NCBI GenBank assembly: GCA_000444245.1 | Contig: ATSW01003060.1 | Coordinates: 1-21,283, forward strand | Origin: Botryllus schlosseri | Lineage: Eukaryota; Chordata; Ascidiacea; Stolidobranchia; Styelidae | Length of the DNA: 21,283 bases | Direction of reading: 5' to 3' | Shown: piece by piece, positions 1-9,700 of the stretch | How positions within the stretch are numbered: position 1 is the stretch's first letter | Layout of the letters: every line of letters begins with the position of its first letter | Position numbers and translations under genes: made by a program | Notes under the pieces: generated by a model | The model's database searches: none | What the model was told of the DNA's origin: nothing | Seen by the model: only the letters and a program-made list of their open reading frames with translations

Positions 1-574
1 GGCGTATCAGTTACCACAATGTAATATCAGAGGTGGTCAGAAACGAAGTAGGCTCTACTTTACTTTTTCCGAACACTCCCAAGCACATATCGCTATATGG
101 ACTCAGATACTCACGTATGCTGTAACCTACTGCTTAAATTACTTGAATTACTAACCCTCCGCAACATACATATGGAAAAGGCAACTGTCGTCTGTTGAAC
201 TGTCAGTCAAGAACTACACAGGACGTTCGTATCAGCTACTGCCAGTTAAGAATATTGTGAGCCGCTAATCGTACACCACTGACTTGCTATATACTATCGC
301 ATGCATAGACTCTCGCACCCGTTAAACGTCCCTACAGTAAGAAACCGCCGTGATAGCCCGACTCCAGTCTGGTGTTGTTAAATAGTGCAACAGAAATGAC
401 TGCAGTTATCAGTAAGGCTCCAGCTTTTAAATGTAGCCCAAGTTAAAGTTGTGTGAGAATTATGCATCTTTCCATACTATGAATGAATCAATAAATTCAT
501 CGTGAAACAGAAAACCCTAGCATTAAATTAAAGCAAGAGTTAAATCGACGGTATCATCTCGACGTTCTATACGG
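1..574. other. No recognised feature
   Basis: No coding exon, RNA gene or clear repeat that I can support. I looked on the minus strand for a FReD terminal exon (GGWWY, NCA, SNLNG) and did not find one. Confidence 0.5.
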
Positions 575-620
575 CAATGGTGTCAAACTCAACTTGAGTC
601 GTGGGCCGAATTCACACCTT
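575..620 (+). mobile_element. hAT-type terminal fragment
   Basis: The sequence CAATGGTGTCAAACTCAACT then GAGTCGTGGGCCGAA resembles the hAT end CAGTGGTGTCAAACTCAA..G..GCGGGCC known from many animal genomes. No partner end or target duplication was found, so it is a solo remnant. Confidence 0.4.
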
Positions 621-947
621 TTGATCGCTAGCGGGACGGATTGTTAAATTATCTAGAATGCTACCTCAAAATCCATTAATTCGAATGCTTTATAAGCAGG
701 CCTATGCATGATAGTGTACTGTCAGAAAATATATTATTATAGAAACACCTTATCTCGTAAACAATCCGAATTGAAAAAATGCGATGATTAGTCGATTGGA
801 AACAGTTATAAACCGCTAAAACAGTGGCCGAAACAACGATATAAGTTGTCATATTTCTACGCCTTTTTCTTCGTTTTTGTGCTTTGTGATGAATTCAAGA
901 GATTTAACGGGCGGACGTTGTAAGTTCGTTCAATATTAAATCACCTT
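621..947. other. No recognised feature
   Basis: AT-rich, no open exon with convincing splice sites on either strand. Confidence 0.4.
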
Positions 948-1167
948 TCACGTTTTTCTGGAGTCAGAAGTTACAAAGCCATGCGACCATTGACATTTGA
1001 ATGTTACTCTTCGTGTACTTTTATCTCCATGTAACCTGGATACAACGGTAACGAATTGGCGTTTTCCACTCTTTGAAGAACTATATTTTGGTCGGCTTTT
1101 CCTAAACGCTATGAACTGAGAGCTCATTTTTTTGCCTTCTCGGTTTTCCAAATTTGGTGTCAATGTC
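948..1167 (-). CDS. Probable second FReD exon
   Basis: Joined in phase 1 after the first FReD exon it reads [13 protein letters not shown]... then [26 protein letters not shown] and ends ...[11 protein letters not shown]. Weak but ordered likeness to FReD (LT...YSSF.VG...Y.L.VS.Y.GD......HNG..FST.D), and the spacing (about 74 residues) is right. The LRVDL strand is not recognisable. A GTGAAA donor overlaps the stop near 950. Confidence 0.4.
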
Positions 1168-1939
1168 ACTACTTAGTGTTGCTAATAGTGACTAGAGTGA
1201 AAACGCAATACTGCAGCAGGATATGGTTCTAATATTATTCATAAGAGAATGAAATTAATAGACGGAATTAGAAACCTTCCTACCGAGCCAGAAATCTCCT
1301 GCAGGATTCCCGAATCCTTTCACGTAATCAGCCCAATTTCGGTAGAAATCAACGTCTCCCTTGATTCTTCGCTGGAAGACCTGCAACGGAGAATTCGGTA
1401 AAAAATAGAAATATCACAAACTTCTGGAATTCTCCGAGTTCGAGGTTCGGTGGCTCAAAATCTTATGCCTCGACCTTATTACTTTGAAATTTTGTTCATC
1501 TTGAACCGAGCTTTCTCCTTGTGTTAGAAACGATGCATCTTTGAAAGATTGCAAAACAGTCGCGTTTTCAGTCGGATTTTTAGTTGGTTTTGCAGTCGGT
1601 TTTGTAGTCGGTTTTTCGTTTGGCTTCATCTGCTCATCTTTTGCTCGGTCTCCAAGTTCCCTCATAATGTCCGACATCATTTCCGGACCCTAGATGAAAC
1701 GTAAACAAAATAGAACGTTCGTCTGTGACGTAAAACAACTTGCATACCAACCCCACAATCTCCCTCTGATATCCATTTACCGCCGACGTAACTTCTCGAG
1801 CAAAATTGAGCTGAAAAAGAGAAATTTCAATCCGTTTCGAAATGGAACACAAATTGTTCGTACCTGACGAACGCGAGCAGATCTCAATCCAGAGCATAAT
1901 GAGAATCCAATACTTGAGCGACATTTTCAGAAGGATCAT
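948..1939 (-). CDS. Fibrinogen-related-domain (FReD) gene, partial or divergent
   Basis: Seen: an exon at 1284-1380 coding for [20 protein letters not shown] followed by [12 protein letters not shown], a clear match to the FReD signature (VIQRR.DGSVDF.R.W..Y..GFGN..GEFWLG). A probable second FReD exon lies at 948-1167, and possible N-terminal exons at about 1864-1939, 1748-1810 and 1414-1689. Known: FReD proteins (ficolin, angiopoietin, tenascin types) are secreted lectins or ligands, often with a coiled coil before the FReD. Odd: the FReD opening (Cys...F.VYCDM..GGGW) is missing between 1414 and 1380, and the last part with the WWY/NCA motifs was not found in 1-947. It may be a decaying copy, or a gene whose other exons I cannot recognise. 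Confidence 0.6.
1284..1380 (-). CDS. FReD exon (VFQRR ... [10 protein letters not shown])
   Basis: 32 codons plus one base. Acceptor CTCCGTTGCAG lies upstream (minus strand) and donor G|GTAGGA follows. The Trp-X-Leu-Gly at the end of this segment is a common exon border in FReD genes. This is the best-supported part of the minus-strand gene. Confidence 0.88.
1414..1939 (-). CDS. Possible N-terminal exons of the FReD gene: signal peptide, coiled-coil-like segment, KPT repeat
   Basis: 1864-1924/1939 reads [20 protein letters not shown], a good signal peptide, ending at a CAG|GTACGA donor. 1748-1810 in one frame gives [17 protein letters not shown], and from 1689 downward [20 protein letters not shown], with heptad-like hydrophobic spacing, then [17 protein letters not shown], likely an O-glycosylated stalk. 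The phases only agree if exon 2 starts at an inner AG (CTCGAG), so the borders are unsure. Confidence 0.4.
1560..1622 (-). repeat. 12-bp tandem repeat coding Lys-Pro-Thr
   Basis: Four to five imperfect copies of a 12-bp unit (plus strand like CGGTTTTGTAGT) within a reading frame, giving [16 protein letters not shown]. Length variation at this site would keep the frame. Confidence 0.6.
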
Positions 1940-1963
1940 AGATGGTGATGGGTAAGTGCACAA

Positions 1964-2598
1964 TAAAATGCGACCAACATCAACTGAGCCACGTACCCAA
2001 ATGTCTATCTCAGTTCCATGTGCAACAATTTATTACGAACTGTATTTTCCATACACCATCAACTTTGCATCAATTGTAATATGTGTGCAATGACGATATG
2101 CTGCGTTCCACTGTGTTCCATTTCGAGGACGTCAGATCATCGATGTCGTTCATGAAATACGTCGAATCGCGTTGGTCAGGAAGCAGACTCTTATGAAGCG
2201 TCAGATCTGATGTTTTAACACAAACAAGGAAACGTTGACTTTCGAACAAACTATAGGGTTTTGGACGACATGGAATTTTCTACGACCATCACAAAATCGA
2301 CCACAATTAATTGTATCAATAGCGCACCTTCCCATGTATAACGGACCACATTGTAAATCAATCAACAGATGCAGCGGGCTGCAGAACATGATGACCAGAC
2401 CATGTATTTGTCATATATAATTCACTGTATTAAGTCCTTTGCTAATGTTGAATTAATTTTTATGCAGTGGTGGCTCATTCCATAGGACAACCGGCATTGC
2501 CTCACCTGCAATTCTGTACTTTTACAAATTGTGCGCCACTCAATATAGAGCGAAATTTCGGCGAAAATCTAGGTATTTTCTGTGTCTTCTCTTGTAAA
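1964..2598. other. Intergenic, no recognised gene
   Basis: Short open frames overlap on both strands at 2201-2420, but none matches a family I know and none has convincing splice sites. It separates the minus-strand FReD gene from raver. Confidence 0.4.
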
Positions 2599-2612
2599 AG
2601 AGAGAGAGAGAG
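2599..2612. repeat. (AG)n microsatellite
   Basis: Seven AG units. On the minus strand an AATAAA (plus-strand TTTATT, 2615-2620) lies just before the CT run, as at the 3' end of some non-LTR retrotransposons or a 3' UTR; there is no coding support for either. Confidence 0.8.
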
Positions 2613-3655
2613 TCTTTATTTTCATCGAACCAAAATACATAACAACCGGCAGTGATGGTGGTACAGAAAATATGCGTGCACAGTATTCGGTATTAGATAG
2701 GAAAGATCGATAAGACCGTGAAGGTCATCTAGTCTGATCACACCAGCATCAAACAGGTACACTTGACTCTGAACAGTCAGGCTGTAAAAAATGTTTAGTT
2801 AAAAAAGGAAAATAGAATAAAAATTAAACGATGGTAGCAAATGATCAATGAAGCAATGTCTGGGCGAGGTAGGGCAACAGTGTTAGTAGTATAACGACAG
2901 GAGGTGATCAAGTAGGACTTTTTTAAATCTATTATAAGGCAATTAGGAAGGTGTCGAAACGACTTGCAGTAGTCTTCGAAATCAGACACCCACCTGGCCT
3001 AGGCGATGTAAAAAAGGATGCATGGACATGCACACTGAATGAAAAGTGAAAGAAGATAATGTAAAAGAACAGGTGACAAAAAGGTGGCATGTGTCTGAAG
3101 GCGAGATCGATATGTCAGGTCGTGGTCCGGTAAACTAGAGGGTTAACTTTTCTTTCCGTTCTTACTATGTAAAAACCTATGCTGCTTTGAAGTGCGTAAA
3201 GCGAACCCAAATGTCGTCATTCCTCCAACCAGTAAAAATGTGAAATCATACTAGTATTCTTCATTTAGTAATATACGTTATCATCAGGAAATTTGCAACT
3301 ATTATAGGCGCATACTGCGATTCTGGGAACACTGCTCGGTGCTCGACTGCTCGTCAAAGTCAATCACTGGAACTTGGGAGTTGCGTGCTTGGTGTAGTCG
3401 CTGTAGCGATTTTATAGTAAATTCAATTTTCTTTTGATTTTGTGGCTGCTGCTATGTTCCATGTTTCAGCTTTGAATGCAAATCGTAATTTCAGTTTAGT
3501 TAACTTTCTGCAAGGTTGTTTCGTTGCTCTCTTGTGTAGCCTTGATTGCAGTTATTTGTAACTCGTTCTCTTTACCAGCACATATCCGGTCCCTCGACGT
3601 CTCACCACTAACTAGTCGGTCGGTAGCTATTACCTTCATTTTATGAATTTGGGTA
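2613..3655. other. Upstream region of raver, no recognised gene
   Basis: No exon identified. It should contain the raver promoter and 5' UTR. A TTTCAG at about 3466-3471 could be a 5' UTR or trans-splice acceptor, but I cannot confirm it. Confidence 0.4.
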
Positions 3656-3769
3656 ATGGATTGCTCGAATGGTGATGAGCGACGAGCGCTTGCCAGTTCG
3701 CGATGTGAGTTCAGCAAAAAGTGTAGGAGAATATCGATCAAGAACATGCCTCCAGGAATCACGAATCAG
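3656..3769 (+). CDS. RAVER1: raver exon 1: start codon and first strand of RRM1
   Basis: Encodes residues 1-38, ending ...[16 protein letters not shown], which lines up with RRILIRGLPGDVTNQ of RAVER1: RNP2 is ISIKNM. It ends in phase 0 at a CAG|GTATTG donor. It was found by asking for an exon that must precede exon 2. The N-terminal extension before RRM1 is only about 23 residues, shorter than in vertebrates. Confidence 0.88.
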
Positions 3770-6700
3770 GTATTGTCCGATATTATGTGAGGAGGGAACT
3801 TGTAGTCTGCTGCTGCTATATTTTGTATGATGGGCAGACTTGTACAAACTATTAGATTTTCAAAATGCGCAACTATATAGACCTAAAAACTTGAAAATCC
3901 GCAACTAAACATCCAAAACGCCAAACGGAACTAACTGATCGTACGAATTACTGATTTGAAAACAAGCTTGGAGATATAGTTGAGGGTTTCCGACCCCCGA
4001 AACTCATGGGCTCTATGCTGAAATGGTAATGGCAATGAAAACCAGTTTCAGGGTTCATGCCAAACGAGAAACGACCGCGTGTGTTTTTTGTTGTTCTGCG
4101 ACATGAATTATTTTTTGAATGCGCAACTAAATAGAACTTTGCTAACTTTTAAAAATTCGCAACTAGAACTAGAAGTACTCAAAAAACCAGTAGTTAGTCT
4201 TCCGTCAATTAACTAGATCGGAACTTCGTACAAGTCTGATCATGGGCTAATGGTATTGAGTCCCACCCTTCCCCTGGATGTAAATGAGTAAAATACACCA
4301 ATTATTGTGGGGATATATCTCGGAGGTGTAGTAGGTTCTTGAAAAAACTTGAGGCAAAAATCATAGACCTAATACCGTCTATGATTTTTGCCTCAAGTTT
4401 TTTCAAGTCAGAAATATACCCGCATTATTGTCAAAATTGCAGTTTTGGCAATTGGAATGATAATCCTGTTTTTTTCTTTGTAATTCAGGACATCTCCGAT
4501 ATTTTGAAGCCCTACCATTACCAACAGATTCACATCGACAAAATGAGCTTATCATGTAAGTATAGCTACTGATGGTTACTGGAAATTTCAGCTATTTTTG
4601 TAGAGACATCACATATGTTCGTATATTTATATTGGGACGCTGTATAACCTGCAAAACCTGTAGATTTGGCTGTAATACCAACAAGACGAATTATAGTAAA
4701 AGCTAGGCCTGTCCAGCTATTCCGATAATTATCAGTTCGCTGATTCCATCAAGTGGATATCGCACTTTAAATGAAATATCGGTATCGGCCATTTCACGAA
4801 TTGGCTGTAGATAGTCTGAGGACTCTGAATATCGGCTGAATTTATTGGTGAAGGTGCCGGTTGTAGGTGTCTGCTCAAAAATACGATCTAGTTAGAATTG
4901 GTATATTTTGCAGGTTTTACTGTGTCCCATTAATAATTACATAATAAATGCGAAATGGAGTCAATGCCGCAGATATGACTTTGCCAAGTCAGCATACAGA
5001 GCGATAAATACAAAAGATATAGGAATATAATAATAATGGGCGTGCAATTTAAGTTTAAGTGGCCGAGAACTAAAGCAAATGTATTGTTATGATGGAATCA
5101 AAGTAGCTGATGTCCATTTTTCAAATTTTGGGATCCATTTTTCATATTGATAGAAAGTCAAGTTTTTGTAGAATTTTTGTATTTGTTCGGCAGTATTGTG
5201 ACCATGTTTATGTTTGTCACATTATTTCAAAGTTGACCACGGCCAAGATATGGCCGAAAGAAAATAAAAACTTTACCGAAAGTTAATGTAAAGTTCGAAT
5301 GTTCTCAAAATGGGTAAAAAGGGCACTTTAAGCTACTTTGCTTCCAAAAGGGCAATATGAAGTGTAAACCTCGTTATTATTTCAAAGGTAAAGCTGTACT
5401 ACTGGATGGGGAATCTGCATGCAGATGCGTGAATGACCTGAATATGAAGTTCTGCCGAGGTTCTAGGCTCGTGGTGTCTCCTGCATCCTGCGACTTTATG
5501 CTCTGTGTCACCCAACTGCCTGAGCATTATACGAGGGAGCAATTTCTCACCCTTATCACCCCATTCGGGACGCCGGAGAGATGCTTTCTTGTACACAGGT
5601 ATGACGGGTCTCTCAAGGCAATCGCCTGTTGATTAAGTATGTTCAAAGATAATGTTTTTTTCAAATGTTATTGGCGAGTTCAAAGAATTGTTAGGTTGCT
5701 TTAAAAGCAATGCAAATTAATTATGGTTCAATTCCAAATCCAAATTATTGAGGTAGAATATTTTGGATTTGAAAAAATGGAATTTACAAATTACGATGGG
5801 AAATTCTCCCGTTAAGATTGAATCCAGAATTTTATACCCGTAAACTTCGCTTCTATGGGTTGGAATTCAGACAAATTTGTGATGAATCGTGTCTTGAGCC
5901 AGTAAAATTTGAAGAATAAAAATAGTTATTTTTGAACAGGCCTGCTGCAGTGCACTGAGTGCAGATTATGTGGTATCGGACAGAGAATTGCAGTTGTCTA
6001 GTTAGACTTCTTCCAGCGAAATATAATCTAATTCCAATTCAACTTGTGAAATGTCTCTATGCTCCCATTTTAATCTTAACCTTAAGAGCTTCTTTGTGGT
6101 ACAGAACTTCAATATGCGATTGAATAGTATATTCATATTGAAATGAACTTGACTATTTCCGGCTGACACTCGTCAGCAACTAGTAGAGAATTGGAAAGTT
6201 GTTCATTGTAGAAATATATATGTGTTGATATACAATGTTCTTTCCAATTCTCTGCCAGTTGCTGATGATTACCATTGAAAAGTGTCACCGAAAATATTCG
6301 GGCTCATTTCATACATGGTTACAATTCAATCTTAATCTATTTCTGGTTTTCTCGTGCTGATGAGAATGAAGTCCGGTTTGATACGAATTGAATTTGATTT
6401 TTGCTGTATTTCAATTCCCAAGTTTTTGCGAATTCGGTAATTCTAATTCGGAAAACCTCTGCCGCGCTGATGCCCTGTAATTATTTTTAGCGAAACGTCC
6501 GGTAGAAGCAAAGGATATGGATGTGTTGAATATACGAGCAAAGAGTCTTCGATTAAAGCCAAGAATCATTTGAACGGTAAAGTTGTCGCGACATCTACAG
6601 TTCAGGTGGGTAACTGGAATTATAGCTCTATTCACGAATAACGTGTAAAAATTTACGACGTCCTTTGATACGTTTCAGGTTCATTGGCTTGACGCAATAC

Positions 6701-9700
6701 CGCAGTCATACTCTGGCCTCCATTCTAGCTGTATATTTATTGAAAACGTGCCGGTCTCGCACAAAGATGTGAAATCGCTCGGCCAACTTTTCTCCTGTAA
6801 AAATATCAGACCCGTGTTTTGCCAGGTAAAGTCAATTTCGGAATGAATTCTAGGCAAGGCAAGATCGAGTGCCTGACCGATCCGGTTCTGAATCAAGTAT
6901 AAGGCATGGTGCTAACACTATCAAGTATCGCAGATTATTTTGTATTTTTTCGACCATACCTTTTTCATTGCACTTTGTGACAATGCTGAGGGTTGATCAC
7001 GACGCCACAGATATGTCATTTCCGCTAACGTGCGTACTGCTTAGCTTTGTAGGCCTACTACATATTTCGTATGCTGTGGTATGGCCAGTCGAGGTTTACA
7101 GCCTCCTCATTGGAAAATTATATCATTGAAACCATAATTTTCGTATAATTTCGAAAGAATCATGTTTCACCACATGACTCTAATTAGTACTCAATTCAGC
7201 CCAGCACTAATCTTTGGCTAATCGGCGCTGATTCTTTCTATTCAGAGTGCATACTGTGCCGTGGACGATTTCTCTGTCATTGAATATTCCACGCCGTCAG
7301 AGGCCGAAAGCATGTGGGTTCTTATGAGCGGATATAGCATAGGTAATGCCTGCTAAAACTAATCTTAAACTGCGATTTATCGACATGTATGGCATACCCC
7401 TTGAAAATTTTAGTGAAAAATTAAAATCGGTGTGCGGCGTTTTTTAGCAAACTTAGCAATTTTATCAAATAGCTTAAAGTTATTTTTAGAATTTGCTTCC
7501 TGGCTTGTCACTAAGTTGAAATCGATCACTGCCGCAGAACATTGTCAGTTGTCACAGTGCCAGAAAAATGAACGTCTGTTTTTGGAGATTTTTGGTAACC
7601 GCCAGCTTTTTGCAGGTGGAAAGAAGCTCAGAGTGACGTTTTGCGTGCCTGGTCCGTGCGGATTGGTGATACTCAACTCTTTAAAAGCGTCGAGAGATCT
7701 GAAACGCAACAATCCGACCGGCGGTCTGCTCCCTACGCCTTTACACAAACTGGATCCTATGCAGTTTCCGGGCAAGTCAACAGGTGAAACGTTGTTTAGA
7801 ACTCTAATTCTCGAGCACTTTTTCTTATCAATCAAGTAGATTTTGCCGATTTTTAATATGTACTCAAGTGGTTATGATTTTAAACTGCTTCTAGTTCTAC
7901 TGCTACATTTTTCAGTTTTTTCAGTGAAACCAGGCCTATAATACTTGCTTAGCGCCTGCGATGACATCACCTTCTTTTTTCAGGCAATAACGGTCTACCA
8001 CCTAGTATGCCAATTCTGGCTGCGCCTCTCACACAGGCGCTTACCAACAAGGACCCAGAGGTAGATTCTCTTTTTTGCTAATCTGCTTTGTTGTGTCTTG
8101 TCACGATTTCGACTCGACTGTTTCGCCGATATTTTGCAAAAACGAACTATATTATTCTTCTCTTCAGGTTCAAAGACTGCTACGCGCTTTGCATTCCAGA
8201 CTGCTGAACATACCGGAGCCTGTGCAACAGTTTCATCCTCATGAAATCAACAACAGGCCTTTTCCTGCTCATGCCGATGGGAGAGTGAACGGTGAGTAGG
8301 TTAGGATGTTTTTTTCGAGTACTGAAATGATGCTGTCCTTGGCATTGGGAGGTTATTTATGCTATAATTATAGTTTCGCTGCTTTTTTCTATTGTTGAAG
8401 CCTTGAATCTTCGATCAGTCGTATCACAGCATACAAAACATATAGTACAACGCATGTTGGTAGAAATGACATATCTATGACGTCATCATCAACCCACCAC
8501 ATTGTCACAATGTGCAATGTAATGGATATAGTCGAAAAAATACTAAATAATCTTAGATGTGTTGTAGAACAGACATCATATTCTTTTTGGTCACAAAAGA
8601 TACATGTTTTACATTTCCACATGATTCATGTTGTTGCGAGTTGTGACATCATCATGAGTGATACTAGAACACTCGACTCAAATCCTAAATCTCAATTCAG
8701 AAACAAATCACTCCATAACTATTGTTTCGAACTATTTCCACCCTTGATCAATAGGTTTTGATGCACATTCCGTCAATCAACAAAGCAATCCATCTACGCG
8801 CGGCCGCAGCGCTTCCTATGACTCGGGCGTGCATGCAGCCGACGATGATGTGTTTAGTTCTGGAAGCTCTAGTCAAGAGGTTTGGAGAATTTTACATGCT
8901 AATTTTCATTAGAGAAAGTCTTTGAGGTACAGAACTTCAATATACGATTGAATGAGATATTCGTTATGAAATAAACTCGAATATTTCTCAGCTAGTTGCT
9001 GACGATTACCCCTGGTGAGTGTCTATTCGGGTTTATTTCAATATGATTATATTATTCAATTGTATGTACAAGTTCTGTACCTCGAAGAAGCTCTTTAGAA
9101 GGATACTTTTTGAATTCCTGTGGATCCATTGTTGCAGGACGTCGGCAGAACGCAAGAACAGCAGCATGCTTCGCGAGCTAGCAACGGGAATTGGGAAACG
9201 TTGCCGGCCAAGATAAGACTGGACACGCACCTTCAAGATCATCCATCGGCGTTTTGCCAAATGTAAGAATTTGTGTGTTAATATAGTTAGTTATAACTCG
9301 ACAATTTTCATTGCGATTGAATGATATATTCATATTGAAATAAACTATGTATTATTCTGGTTTATTCCAATGTGAATATATTAACGAATTGTAGATTGAA
9401 GCCCTGTACCTCCTGGAAGTGCTTCGAATTTTCATTGCGTTTCATTCGCAGATCGTCAAACAACGATGCGAACAGAGCTTTCAACTCTCAGCCACAGGCT
9501 TTGCTGGCATGCCAGAAAGAAGATTTGCAGGTGATTGACAGATTTTGTCGGGTTAATTGTGTGACCCTGTTCAGTTTAGTTATTTGACGGGCAGACTTGG
9601 ACAGCTAGATAATTCTACTATTCTAATTAGACTACGTTAATTAGTGCGAAATGCCGGTGATGTAGACTGTGAAAAGTTTCTATGCTCGCATTACAATTCT

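Noticed and set aside
2201-2420. Overlapping frames on both strands, one with IVSIAHLP resembling an RRM RNP2
   Set aside because: Raver exon 1 was found at 3656-3769 with a full match; this stretch lacks splice signals and RRM context.
3496-3847. Two minus-strand frames overlapping raver exon 1
   Set aside because: They are antisense to a supported exon and show no family likeness.
5318-5387. Raver exon 3 starting upstream at 5333 or 5351, reading [11 protein letters not shown] before KAVLLDG
   Set aside because: It looks like LKYCFVDKYKG at first, but exon 2 (4489-4555) already supplies that part of RRM1 and joins at 5388 in phase without gaps.
6869-7129. Plus-strand frame in intron 5 similar in protein to a minus-strand frame at 8389-8622
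   Set aside because: The likeness comes from a non-coding repeat present in both introns; no known protein family matches.
7545-7835. 96-codon minus-strand frame opposite raver exon 7
   Set aside because: Shadow of the GC-rich coding exon on the other strand, with no recognisable domain.
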